DNA of 64,000 bases from Hevea brasiliensis (GCF_030052815.1 NC_079505.1:68060879-68124878), one strand, 5' to 3'; shown: positions 38,429 to 51,900, counted from the stretch's first letter. Numbers and translations: made by a program. Notes: generated by a model not told the origin, from the sequence alone.

Positions 38429-39531
38429 ATTTTAGCTCGAATTTATATAAATTATTAAATTACTTTATACATCAAAATGACTACTCAAGCTAATATTGCA
38501 ATCAAACCACTTATATTCACCCTTTAACTTCTATTTATTCCTAATGTGGGACTTAAATTCCCAATAGCTACGGAGAGTCCTTGAAGTGCAACGAGTCTAC
38601 TGATGGTGATGGGGAGCTTAGCCAACATTAGGAAGATCAGTTTTTTCAGCTGGATCAAGTTTCCAAGTTGAAAAGCCTCACTTTAAATTTCACGAGATTT
38701 CATTGCTTTTCATCAACAAAATTGACATTTTGGGGCCAAGGGGATAGACCGGGGGGTGGATTGATAAAGAAAAGTGATGGTGAGAAGAGAAAAATTATAA
38801 TTTAGTTCCTTTGCCTAAAATTTTTCTTGAGGGAGAACTTTATCCATTTTCTTTTTCATTTTTGTTTCTTTTATTTTCCTCTTTCTCCACCCAACTACAG
38901 AGGTTTTAAATGCTATGTAAAATAATGTACTTATTTAAAACATTGCAAAAGTGGATTCAATTGGACTTAATTTAAAATTAAAATAATTAAATTAATAAAA
39001 ATATTAGAATCAACAATAAATTTTCAAAATTTAAATTAAGATAAATAAAAATAAAAATTTCAAAATTTTACAATCACTGTCTATTTGGCTGCTAGATACG
39101 TAAAGTAAAATGAGAGAAATTATTATTTAATTATTATATTTTAATAAAATTAATTATTTAATTATTATATTTTTAAAAATATACTATTTAATTTCTCTAT
39201 TTTTTAGTATGTGAACTATTTTAAACAGTTCATCTCATTATTTTCATATAAAATATTTTTTCTCAATTCAACTATTCAGTTATTATAATTTGAATAATAT
39301 AAATATTTAGTTTATGTAATTTTAAATTTATCAATTATTCAGTTCACGCTTACAACTATTCTCTCTTTTTTAATTAATTTAACTAGTAGAAAAGTTAACA
39401 AGATGGATTAAACATTTCACTGGATTAAAAATAGAAATTAAATAGTCAGTGGTGAACCAAAACTTCAGTTAGTAAGGTCGATTTCATTTGAATATAAATG
39501 CATATATAACATTAAAAAATTATAATTGTCT
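38429..39531. other. Target region between elements B and the hAT remnant
   Basis: The first 140 bases complete the old repeat unit that starts at 21311. The stretch 38570-38760 is less AT-rich and looks as if it once coded, but I could not identify it. The rest is AT-rich. Confidence 0.4.
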
Positions 39532-39970
39532 TCAATGAATTTTAATATCTTGTAAGTGTTCAATAACCGCTTCATTGTCAACACTATCAAATATATCATT
39601 TTCAATGTAAGTAATTAGACAACCATTCATCAATTGATTACGCATTTAGTTACATAACTGATTTTTAACAAACTTCATTGAGGAATATGCCCTTTTCACA
39701 TTTGTAGTTGCAATTGACAAAATCAATACTAATTTTAGAAGCAAGTAAACTAGAAGATGAATAAGAATTTTTTTGTCCAACCAACTTCTTAGCAAAATCA
39801 CCATTTCCTTTAACATCTTCAAAGTTATCACTGGATCGCATATCCATGATATGAGTATCAATTTGATTATCAAGAACTACAAGTTCTACAACAGAAAATT
39901 CCAATGGATAAAACTGAGCAAGACGAATTAATTTCCACTTATTGAAAGCTAAAAATACATTAGTAGACAT
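39532..39970 (-). pseudogene. C-terminal remnant of a hAT transposase (ZMYM1-like)
   Basis: The stretch read leftward contains LVVLDNQIDTHIMDMRSSDN and then, in another frame, LLKLVLILSIATTNVKRAYS, MKFVKNQLCN and ENDIFDSVDNEAVI. This is the hAT dimerisation region of the type found in zinc-finger MYM-type 1-like plant proteins. A frame shift between 39665 and 39873 and a stop at about 39647 inactivate it. The catalytic part upstream is absent. Confidence 0.75.
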
Positions 39971-40025
39971 TTTGAAACATATTAAGTTAAAAGTTGAAAA
40001 TAGACATTTTGATACATATTAGATT

Positions 40026-40514
40026 GGGATAAATTTTAACAACCGTCCATGAACTTATCTAGTATAACATTATAGTCATTCAACTTAAAAATGTAACATA
40101 AAACCCCTTCAACTTTCAAAATTTTACACAGTAAAATCCCTCTAACCTCTAATTGTCAGTTTTTCAGTTAGACGCTGACCTAAATAGTTCTAACATGGAG
40201 CTTAGTCAATATTTCTCTTTTCTCTATCAAGTTATGTGTAAATTGAATCTTTTTTCTCACTGTAAACAGAATGATTTTTTAGGTGCAGAGAGAATAATTT
40301 TACAATTTGAATAAGAGAGAAGAGAGAAATGTTGACTAAGAGCCATGCGGGAGCTGTTCACATCAGTTTTCAACTGAAAAATTAGTAATTGAAAGTTAGA
40401 GGGATTTTACTGTGCAAAATTTGAAAATTTAGGGGGTTTTATGTTACGTTTTAAAGTTTAAAGACTGTAGTGTTACAACCATATAAGTTCAGGGATAGTT
40501 ATTGAAATTTACCC
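40026..40514. mobile_element. Mutator-like foldback element with 9-bp target duplication
   Basis: 489 bp; the two ends are inverted repeats of about 165 bp (left gggataaattttaac, complement of the right gggtaaatttcaata; shared aacataaaacccc and acagtaaaatccctctaac). Exact flanks tattagatt occur at 40017-40025 and 40515-40523. The loop carries no ORF. Same family as the fragment at 11745. Confidence 0.88.
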
Positions 40515-40532
40515 TATTAGATTGACATCAAA

Positions 40533-43500
40533 TGTCACACCTTACCCCTCTGTAAGGCATAAAATGATCTCGTAGAATACCTAATGAACTACCGAACTTC
40601 ACCTAATGAACTACCGAACTTCACCTACTGATAACTCATTAAGTACCCTACAATGGATTTTAAAACAATTTTCTTACTTTTATAAGTGGTGGGCATTTTG
40701 TAATAGGTATTAAAACATTTTATTAGAGTTTGAAAACTAGTTAAGATTTTTATCCCATTTTATTTTTCCACAAATTTTATAAAAATTTCGGCAGAGTACC
40801 GTCTGTATTTTGAAAAAACAGTTCTTCAAATACCTGTAAAAAGCACTTCTAAAGATTTATCTCAACAACTTCATCAATTCAACATCCATTCCAACCAATT
40901 TCAACATTATTTCTCAAATTCCAAAATTCAACATCATCAAAATACTACTAAAACATTTCATTCAAATTAAAACAAAATATTTTCATTCATATTTTATTAA
41001 AGATAAAACAATTTACATACATCATCCAAAAATTTACATTAGGAAAAATCCAAACCAAAATTTATTACAAGCTTTATACAACTGCTCATGACCAGTTTTA
41101 CATGTCCATACATTTACATACATCAAAATAATTTTTTTACAGTCAGGGTATAAAATATACCCGATAAACTTCAGAGTAGGTAGCTCCTCAATCCTCAGCA
41201 GTTCACTCTACTGCTCCTCTAGTCTCTATATCTGTGATAACAATAACAGTCATCGCTGAGTACTAGGACTCAGTGGTGCACAACATACTAAAATAATCTT
41301 TATGCGGAATTTAAAACATATTTATTCAAAAATTAACTGAACATGAGATATAAATTCAAAACATGATTTATAAGATTTTAATCCAAACAATTTCATTTCG
41401 AAAGCCTCAAAACAAATTTCATAAAAACACACAGTTATATCATGCCATTCGAAACAAATATCATCTCAATAACCACAGGCTAATGAGAAGTCACATCACA
41501 AGGCTAGCTAGCTCAAATATATGGAACCCATTCTTTTTCTTCTTCTACTCGCACACACCTCAACAATTCAGCCAGAAAAGAAATCAAAATTCAAAACTGA
41601 TTTCCCCTACTAGTCATGCTAGTGAGGTATTCAAATATATGGTTATGACACTGTGGTTTCAAAACTATCTTAACAATTTACTAAACATTTATTGCCATTT
41701 CAAACACAAACAAGTAACCTTTCAACAATTTAAATCAAAAGCATAATAAAGATTTCAAGACAATGGTGTCACAATGTAATATTTCAATTCATTCAAAACA
41801 ATGTGCAGAAGAACATTTATAGAAATTCTATGTTGTGCACAAACCTTATATGAGTCGCCTCTTGGCCTTGACTCGACATCTCAGGTTCTTTCTCGGTATT
41901 CTTTTCCACTGAAGCACACAGTTTCATAGTGTTTCAGTATCATAACTTATCATAAATCCAAAAATAAATTTAAATTTACTTTTACCTAGCTTTAATATGC
42001 TAAACTTGACGTTCTTTAAAATTTGTATTTCGGGGTTACTATTCATGATACTATTCAAGTCAATTTGTTGACTTTCTAAGGTTTAATAGGTATGGGAATT
42101 CCAACTATACTCACATACCACATTTTGGTCACCAATTTTGTTGGTTTTGGTTGTTTTCTCAAAACTTAAGTCTTTAGGCAAAATTGCAAATTTTCAGTTT
42201 TGGTGTCCTGTATTGTACTGTTCCATTGGTCATGTTGCTGTCAAAATTTGGCTAAGTTTTCTTCATAGAAAATATTTCCTATTGTCTTAAATTTATTTCC
42301 CTTTTTGAATCACTCTATTTGTAGTTTTGTAGCTCAAGTTATAGCCATTTGAACATGGCTTGCCAGATTGGCCTAACCCAGATTTTCTGGGCACTAATTT
42401 GGTTCTCCAAGATTTTAGGTCACTAACTTTGGGTGGCTAAATGGCTTAGTTAAGGGCATAATTTGAGTTTGTGTTCTTCATGAAAGTTGTAGTACTATGT
42501 CATACCTTTCTAATGCCACAAAAATCAGATCATTTGGACCTGCCTAACCCAAGTTATGGCCAAATGAACAAACACTGTTCATTTGGTCATTTTTGTACAG
42601 GGTAGAATACCTAATTCCAGTTTTGGTCAATTTGTTCACTAGGTTTTGGTCACTTTTTGGGCATGATTCCAAAATGAAAAATGTGAAATTTTGTGTCTAG
42701 TTTCATTCTCAATTGGCCTTACACCAATTGGGTTGGTAAATTTTAAGTTTTGGTCCTTGAAAAGGACCTTGGTCCTGCTGCCTACAGAATATCCCTAAGC
42801 AATCTAAATTTAAACCTAATTCTAACACTTCCAACATACCAAAATTGGTCACATATGACCATTTTTCAGCTCAAACAAGGTCAAACATACCATTTGACCA
42901 ATTCTTCAATTTTTGTCTTCCAAAACCCTAGGTTCAAACCCTAATTCACTTGATTTGTTACATTTAATTGATTCCAAGCATACCAACACCATTTCTCAAC
43001 TCATTCAAGCTTAATACACTTTTAATTCATTCAAAACACACCATATTCTCATACATCTATGGCTGGCCGAAATTCACATATAGTCCTCCAAAGTTATTTT
43101 CATTTCATTTTATGTTAATTTCTAAGTTCATTAAGCTAAAAACACAAGGATTAAACTAAAAGTTTCAAGTTAACTTACTATCCTTTATGCAGAATTTTTT
43201 TCCTCTTCAAACTTCTTCCTTTCTTCTTTCTTTCTCCTTGAACCTTCTTTTCTAGTTGCCCAAACAAAGTTTAATCATGGTAGGTAAATTTTCTATGGTG
43301 GCATTTGGTTTTGTTCAAGCTCAAAAATGAGCTTCAATGGAGGTTTTGGTGAGGGAGAGATGAGAGAGAGAGGTCACGGTTTTGAAGAAGACAACTCTTT
43401 TTTTTTTTCTTTTTCTTTTCCTTTTATGTTTTTAACCTTTAGGAAGACCACAAATTATCCAAAAATTAAATTTTTAATTATAATGTTTATTGCATCATGC

Positions 43501-44074
43501 ATAATCTCATGCATGATGTCATCACTTTTTCACTTTTTCTTTTTCCTTTTTTTTATTTATTTTTTCATTAGTTCTTTAATTTAATTCCCGACTCTGAAAT
43601 TTTCTTTTCTCCAATTTTATTTGACAGTTAGGTCAGGAGTCAGCTCTAGGGGCCAATTGACCAAATTGCCCCTCACCAGTTCGACCCGATTTGCAAATAA
43701 TTCAATATTTCTTCCGGATCCCTGACCTAATTATTTGATCGACTTAACAATTCTTTTTCGTGATTTTCTCTTTTCCACTGTGTTTGCAATAGTCCTAAGG
43801 ACCGCGGCGTCATATTTTACGGTTCAAAATTTGAGTTTAAATTGACTTCGCAGTTCTTTCCGAGAAGGTCACCCATCGCTGTGACTCTCGGCTCATTTAA
43901 CCTCTTATGTTCTATTTTTCTTATTTATACTTAACTAATTAATAATTACTAATTATTTATATTTAGGGCTTATCTAGTTGTCTTAAATGTGGTTCTAATC
44001 CCCTTAATTATTCGGACCAACACCGGTCACCGGAATAGTGAAATATACCAGGCTATACAAATAAGGGTGTTACA
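40533..44074 (-). repeat. 3' LTR of element C
   Basis: 3542 bp. It is longer than its partner partly because of a 22-bp tandem duplication (ctaatgaactaccgaacttc, 40580-40623). Hairpin at 41256-41273. Confidence 0.9.
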
Positions 44075-44088
44075 ATTCTCCCTCCCTT
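44075..44088 (-). other. Polypurine tract of element C
   Basis: The minus strand reads AAGGGAGGGAGAAT directly before the 3' LTR. Confidence 0.8.
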
Positions 44089-44121
44089 AAAATAAATTTT
44101 GTCTCAAAATTTTACCTGGTA

Positions 44122-47100
44122 TCAATCTCTAAACAGCTGTGGGTGCTATTTTCTCATGTCCTCCTCTCGTTTCCAAGTAGCTTCTTGGCCCGTATAATGG
44201 TTCCACAGCACTTTCACTAACGGTATCTGCTTGTTCCGTAGCTACTTCACCTCATAAGCCAAAATCTCTATAGGTTCTTCCTCATATGTGAGGTTTAGAT
44301 TCACCTCAATCTCTTCTACTGGTAGTACATGAGATGGGTCTGATCGATACGTCTTCAACATAGATACATGAAAGACATTATGTATCTTCTCCAACTCTGG
44401 AGGTAATGCCAAACAATATGCCAAAGGACCCACTCTCTCCAGAACCTCATATGGCCCAATGAAACGAGGACACAGTTTGCCCTTTCTGCCAAATCTCATA
44501 ATTTTCTTCCAAGGGAAAACCTTAAGGAATACTTTATCACCCACTGCGTACTCAATATCCCTTCTCTTCAGATCAATATAGGACTTCTGATGGTCTGATG
44601 CAGTCTTAAGTCGATCTCTGATCACCCTGATCTTCTCCTCGGTCTGTTGAACAATTTCGAGCCCAATCATCTTCCTTTCACCTACTTCATCCCAACACAA
44701 GGGAGTTCTGCATTTTCTGCCATACAAAACCTCATATGGAGGCATCCCAATGCTTGATTGGTATCTGTTGTTGTAAGCAAACTCAATCAAAGGCAAGTGT
44801 ATGTCCCAACTGCCCTCAAATTCAATTATACAAGCCCGTAGCATGTCCTCCAAGATCTGAATTACCCTCTCAGACTGGCCATCTATCTATGAGTGGAATG
44901 TCGTACTGAAGTTCAATCTAGTTCCTAGGGCTCTCTGCAGACTACTCCAGAATCTAGAAGTGAACCTAGGATCTCTGTCAGATACGATAGATACTGGCAC
45001 TCCATGCAGTCTTACTATCTCATCAATGTATAGCTTGGCCAATCTGTCTAAACTGTAGTCCATCCGGACTGGCAGAAAATGACCAGACTTTATCAGTCTA
45101 TCAATAATGACCCATACTGCATCATGACTCTTCTGTGTCCTTGGAAGTCCCATCACAAAATTCATAGTCATTCTCTCCCATTTCCATTCTGGTACTGGTA
45201 GTGGATGTAACAACCCAGCGGGTACTTGATGCTCTGCCTTCACTTGCTGACAAGTTAGGCATTTGGAAATAAATTCTGCCACATCTCTTTTCATACCCAT
45301 TCACCAGTAATGCTCCTTTAGCCCTCTATACATTTTTGTACCACTAGGGTGCATGGCGAAAGGAGACTCATGTGCTTCCTTCAAAATGATCTGCCTCAAA
45401 TCAATATCATTAGGAACACACATTCTGCCCTGGTGAAGCAGTAGACCATCATCTCTTATTGAGAATTCTGGTTTCTTGCCATTTCAGACTTCTTCTAACA
45501 GCTTCTGATACTTCTGATCATTCTGAGCAGCCATTCTGATCTGATCAATCAACACTGATTGTACATGCCATGCAACTAATGTCTGCCCCTCATCATTAAT
45601 CTCTAAGCTGGCATGTAATGATCTCAACTCATGTACCATAGATAAAGGAGTAACCCGTAGACTTACCATAGTCTTGCGACTTAAGGCGTCAGCCACCACA
45701 TTAGCTTTCCCTGGCTAATAGTCTATCAGACAATTATAGTCTTTTATCAACTCTAACCATCTCCTCTGTCTCAAATTCAACTCTTTCTGGGTGCCCAAAT
45801 ACTTCAAACTTTTATGATCTGTGTAAATGTAGCATTTTTCCCCATACAAATAGTGTCTCCAGATCTTAAGAGCAAACACAATAGCTGCAAACTCCAAATC
45901 ATGTGTCAGATAATTCCTCTCATGCAGTTTTAGCTGGCGTGATACAAAGGCAATAACGTTTCGATCTTGCATCAGTACACAGCCTAACCCATTGTGAGAA
46001 GCATCACTATAAACTGTATATTTTTTACCCAGTGTAGGTAAAGTCAGGACTGGAGCCTCAGTCAAACACCTCTTCAATTCATCAAAACTCTGCTGGCATT
46101 TATCTGTCCATTGAAATTTCATATCTTTCCTAAGCAACTTGGTCAATGGAGATGCCAACATGGAGAATCCTTTCACAAATCTATAGTAGTATCCAGTTAA
46201 ACCCATAAAACTGCGAATCTACGTGATATTCCTGGGTGGCCTCCAATTAAGGACAGCTTCTATCTTACTTGGATCTACTTTAATGCCCTCTACTAATACT
46301 ACGTGCCCCAAGAAAGATATTTCTTTTAGCCAAAATTCAAATTTGACAATTTGGCGTAGAGTTATTTCTCCCTCAAAGTCTGCAGTACAATCTGCAGATG
46401 TCTATCATGCTCTTCTGCACTCCTCGAATAGACCAATATATCATCTATGAATACCACAACAAATTGGTCGAGGTATGGTCTAAAGATAGTGTTCATCAGA
46501 TCCATAAAAGTAGTCGTAGCATTAGTCAATCCGAATGGCATGACCAAGAACTCATAATGGCCATAACGGGTTCTAAAGGCAATTTTAGGAATACTCTGCT
46601 CTTGTAATTTCAACTGATAATAACCTGATCTCAGGTCAATTTTGGAGAACACAGCTGCACCCTTCAACTGATCAAACAAGTCATCAATGCGGGGCAATGG
46701 ATATCTATTCTTTATTGTCACCTTATTCAACTGCCGATAGTCAATACATAAGTGGAGAGTGCCATCTTTCTTCTTAACAAACAACACTGGCGCTCCCCAA
46801 GGTGACACACTAGGGTGGATAAAGGCCTTATCAAGCAACTCTTGCAACTGCACTTTCAACTCTTTCAATTCTGTAGGTGCCATTCTATATGGTGTTGTAG
46901 AGATTGGGTCCACACCAGGCATAACATCAATCTCAAACTGCACCTCTCTTTCTGGAAGTAATCCTGGCAATTCATCAGGAAACACATCCGGAAAGTCACA
47001 TACTGTAGGGATGTCCCTGAGTACTGGACTCCCCACTTGGGTGTCTATCACATGTGCCAAGTATGCTTCACAACCCTTTCTGATCATTCTTCTGGCTAGT

Positions 47101-47525
47101 GCAGCCGAAATAATTTTTGATGGTAGTAAATGCCTCTCCCCATGTATTACCACATCACCATACAGAGGGAGACCAAAAGTGACTATCTTCAGTCTACAGT
47201 TAATCATAGCGTGATGCCTGGCTAACCAATCCATGCCCAAGATAATATCATAATCTCTGAAGGGCATTTCAATCAAATCTGACAGAAAAATATGTCATTG
47301 GATCACCAAAGGACAGTCTCTATAGATTCTGTTGACCCAAACCTCTTATCCTAACGGACTAGTTACTAGCACTTCAAAACCCAGTTTGACACACGGAACA
47401 GCAAGTGAACTGATTATGCTAGCACTAACATATGAGTGGGTTGAACCCGGATCAAACAGTACAAATACATCTTGATCAGAGATAGAGAATGTACCAGCTA
47501 TAACATCGGAAGTCTCAGCCTCTTC
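44122..47525 (-). pseudogene. Pol of element C: protease, RT, RNase H, integrase, chromodomain
   Basis: Protease: FDPGSTHSYVSASI (about 47440). RT (47276-46362): [34 protein letters not shown] and catalytic [10 protein letters not shown]. RNase H (46206-45715): SDASHNGLG and [11 protein letters not shown]. Integrase (about 45400-44242): [12 protein letters not shown] finger, SDRDPRF and QSERVI. The first catalytic Asp is Asn here (MNFVMG, where B has IDFVTG), one G-to-A change. The chromodomain-like tail at the C-terminus matches that of B. Stops near 47509, 47336, 47299, 45300, 44889, 44245 and 44145, and a frame break at 46206-46362, kill the frame. Role when intact: maturation, cDNA synthesis and insertion guided to chromatin. 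Confidence 0.9.
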
Positions 47526-48767
47526 TCACTGTCTCATCGTATAAACTCTGGCTGAAGCACTTCCTTGTGCTGACTGATCAACAGTACCTTGACTGCCCGA
47601 AGCATTACCTCTACCTTTGCCTCTTCCTCTGCTAACCGGTTGTGAACCTCTGGTAGCAGGACTCTGAATAGATCCTTCTGCAATAGTAGGAGCTAGACCG
47701 AATTTAGGAGCACTAGTGCAATCTTTTGCAATATGACCCTTACCTCCACAGTTAAAACAGGCTCCTGTTGCCCAATAGCATTCTCCCCCATGAATCTTGC
47801 CACAAGTCTCACAGGGGAGGGGAGGATGTGAACCCTCGCCGATCAAGGACCTAGGGGGTCTCTGTCCAGAGAATCTGCCCCTTCCAAACCTTCCACCTTG
47901 ACCTCTGCTAGGTCCACCAAATTTCTTCCTCTTCCCAGAAGTACCACTAGGACTTTGCTCTACTGACTTTTCCCCCTTATCTTTCTCTGATTTCTCAGCT
48001 TTCTCTAATTTTTCTTTTACTGGGGTCAATTCTGATTCAATTCTTTTTAACTCAAGTGCTTGAGAAATGAGCTCTAAACTGTGTCTGAATCCCACTACTT
48101 GCATCCGTAGGCTGGGCTTCAAACCAGTCTCAAATCTCTTGCACCTTTCTTTACTAGTAGACAGGAGACTCCCAGCATAGTGGCTTAAGCGGGAGAACTC
48201 CCTCTCATATTCAGCCAATGTTCTGTTGCCTTGTTTCAAACTCAGAAATTCTTGTAGTTTCTGATCCACATATGCATCTGGCATGTATTTCTGTCTGAAC
48301 TCTCTGATGAAATCATCCCAGGTCAGTACTGGTGGTTCAACCAAGCTGTGAGGGATGGTCTTCCACCAATCATAAGCATCCCCTTGTAGTAGAGATACTG
48401 AGTATTCAAATTTCAGCTCATCAGGGCAGTGCAGCTTCTTGAACACTCGATCCATCCTCTCTAGCCACTGTTCTGCCTCTAAAGGGTCTACTGTGCCCTT
48501 GAATTCTATCGCCCCATATTTCAACAGCTTCTCATACTGTCTGGCTGGAGGCTGTGGTTGTATCACAGTAGTCTAGGGTGGAGCTTGTGCAGGCATATCC
48601 CCAGCCATTTGTTGAAACATTGCTGCCATTTGTTGTGCGAATTGTGCAGGCAACTGTGGCATTTGTGGGGCTGGTGCCACTGACCCACTAACATTTTGTA
48701 AAGCTGGGGCTTCCCCTTATGCCTCAGCTTCAACAGATTGCTCAACTGAGCGATCCCTTTCTTCCAT
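47526..48767 (-). pseudogene. Gag of element C
   Basis: The start is ATG 48767 (MEERDRSVEQSVEAEA). Two stops, near 48720 and 48575, cut the N-terminal 65 codons; the frame is then open for 346 codons. Domains: gag (FKGTVDPLEAEQWLERMDRV, DAYDWWKTIPHSLVEPP), a Lys/Glu-rich linker (KLEKAEKSEKDKGEKS), a Gly/Arg-rich stretch (GRFGRGRFSGQRPPRS) and an intact zinc knuckle CFNCGGKGHIAKDC. It is the best preserved of the three gag copies and a good reference for A and B. Confidence 0.88.
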
Positions 48768-48936
48768 ATCAATCTGAAGTAGGATATCTCCTGAACAAAT
48801 AACACAAGGAGATTTCCCTCCGTTAGTTCATATTTATGATGTAATGCACTGTATGTAACAAATAACGACATTGAGCAGTTATACTTAGCAAAGAAAAGAC
48901 ACAAATTCTCAAGTTAAAACATACATAAAAAAATTT

Positions 48937-48948
48937 GCTCTGATACCA
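48937..48948 (-). other. Primer binding site of element C
   Basis: The minus strand reads TGGTATCAGAGC, the exact complement of the initiator Met tRNA 3' end, eight bases from the LTR. Confidence 0.9.
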
Positions 48949-48956
48949 CTAAAACA

Positions 48957-51900
48957 TGTCACACCTTACCCCTTTGTAAGGCATAACATGATCCCGTAGA
49001 ATACCTAATAAACTACTGAACTTCACCTACAGATAACTCATTAAGTAACCAACAAGGGATTTTAAAATAATTTTCTTACTTTTATAAGTGGTGAGCATTT
49101 TCTAATAGGTATTGAAACATTTAATTAGAGTTTGAAAACTAATTAAAATTTTTATCCCATTTTATTTTTTTGCAAATTTTATAAAAATTTTGGCAGAGTC
49201 GTCTGTATTTTGAGAAAACAGTTCTTCAAATACCTGTAAAAAGCACTTCCAAAGATTTATCTCAACAACTTCATCAATTCAACATCCATTCCAACCAATT
49301 TTAACATCATTTCTCAAATTCTAAAATTCAACATCATCAAAATACTACTAAAACATTTCATTCAAATTAAAACAAAATATTTTCATTCATATTTCATTAA
49401 AGATAAAACAATTACATACATCATTCCAAAAATTTACATTAGGAAAAATCCAAACCAAAATTTATTACAAGCTTTATACAACTGCTCATGACCAGTTTTA
49501 CATGTCCATACATTTACATACATCAAAATAATTTTTTTACAGTCAGGGTATAAAATATACTCGATAAACTTCAGAGTAGGTAGCTCCTCAATCCTCAGCA
49601 GTTCACTCTACTGCTCCTCTAGTCTCTATATCTGTGACATCAATAACAATCATCGCTGAGTACTAGGACTCAATGGTGCACAACATACTAAAATAATCTT
49701 TATGCGGAATTTAAAACATATTTATTCAAAAATTAACTAAACATGAGATATAAATTCAAAACATGATTTATAAGATTTTAATCCAAACAATTTCATTTCG
49801 AAAGCCTCAAAACAAATTTCATAAAAACACACAGTTATATCATGCCATTCGAAACAAATATCATCTCAATAATCAGAGGCTAATGAGAAGTCACATCACA
49901 AGGCTAGCTAGCTCAAATATATGGGAACCCATTCTTTTTCTTCTTCTACTGGCACACACCTCAACAATTCAGCCAGAGAAGGAATCAAAATCCGAAACTA
50001 ATTTCGCCTACTAGTCATGCTAGTGAGGTATTCAAATATATGGTCATGACACTGTGGTTTCAAAACTATCTTAACAATTTACTAAACATTTATTGCCATT
50101 TCAAACACAAACAAGTAACCTTTCAACAATTAAAATCAAAAGCATAATAAAGATTTCAAGACAATGGTGTCACAATATAATATTTCAATTCATTCAAAAC
50201 AATGTGCAGAAGAAAATTTATAGAAATTCTATGTTGTGCACAAACCTTATATGAGTCGCCTCTTGGCCTTGACTCAACATCTCGGGTTCTTTCCCGGTAT
50301 TCTTTTCCACTGAAGCACACAGTTTCACAGTGTTTCAGTATCATAACTTATCATAAATCCAAAAATAAATTTAAATTTACTTTTACCTAGCTTTAATATG
50401 CTAAACTTGACGTTCTTTAAAATTTGTATTTCGGGGTTACTATTCACGATACTATTCAAGTCAATTTGTTGACTTTCTAAGGCTTAATAGGTATGGGAAT
50501 TCTAACTATACTCACATACCACATTTTGGTCACCAATTTTGTTGGTTTTGGTTGTTTTCTCAAAACTTAAGTCTTTAGGCAAAATTGCAAATTTTCAGTT
50601 TTGGTGTCCTGTATTGTATTGTTCCATTGGTCATGTTGCTGTCAAAATTTAGCTAAGTTTTCTTCAAAGAAAATGTTCCCTATTGTCTTAACTTTATTTC
50701 CCTTTTTAAATCACTCCATTTATAGTTTTGTAGCTCAAGTTATAGCCATTTGAACATGGCTTGCCAGATTGGCCTAACCCAGATTTTCTGGCCACTAATT
50801 TGGTTCTCCAAGATTTTAGGTCACTAATTTTGGGTGGCTAAATGACTTGGTTAAGGGCATAATTTGGGTTTGTGTTCTTCATGAAAGTTGTATTACTATG
50901 TTATACCTTTCTAATGCCACAAAAATCGGGTCATTTTGACCTACCTAGCCCAAGTTATGGCTAAATAAACAAACACTGTTCATTTGGTCATTTTTGTACA
51001 TGGCATAATACCTAATTCCAGATTTTGTCAATTTATTCACTAGGTTTTGGTCACTTTTGGGCATGATTCCTGAATGAAAAATGTGCCATTTTTGTCTAGT
51101 TTCATTCTCAATTGGCCTCACACCAATTGGGATAGTAAATTTTAAGTTTTGGTCCCTAAAAGGGACCTTGGTCCTGCTGCCTGCAGAATATCCCTAAGCA
51201 ATCCGAATTTAAACCTAATTCTAACACTTCCAACATACCACAATTGGTCACATATGACCATTTTTCAGCTCAAATATGGTCAAACACACCATTTGACTAA
51301 TTCTTCAATTTTTATCTTACCCTAATTCACTTGATTTGTTACATTTAATTGATTCCAAGCATACCAACACCATTTCTCAAATCATTCAAGCTTACATACA
51401 CTTTTAATTCATTCAAAACACATCATATTCTCATATATTTATGGCTGGCTGAAATTCACATATAGTCCTCCAAAGTTGTTTTCATTTCATTTTATGTTAA
51501 TTTCTAAGTTCATTAAGCTAAAAATACAAGGATTAAACTAAAAGTTTCAAGTTAACTTACTAACCTTTATGCAGAATTTTTTTCCTCTTCAAACTTCTTC
51601 CTTTCTTCTTTCTTTCTCCTTGAACCTTCTTTTCTAGTTGCCCAAATAAAGTTTAATCATGGTAGGTAAATTTTCTATGGTGGAATTTGGTTTTCTTCAA
51701 GCTCAAAAATGAGCTTCAATGGAGGTTTTGGTGAGGGAGAGATGAGAGAGAGAGGTCATGGTTTTGAAGAAGACAACTCTTTTTTTTTATTTTTCTTTTC
51801 CTTTTATGTTTTTAACCTTTAGGAAGACCACAAATTACCAAAAATTAAATTTTTAATTATAATGTTTATTGCATCATGCATGATGTCATGCATGATGTCA

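Noticed and set aside
48937..48948. tRNA-like sequence
   Set aside because: Only the 12-base primer binding site complementary to initiator Met tRNA, not a tRNA gene.
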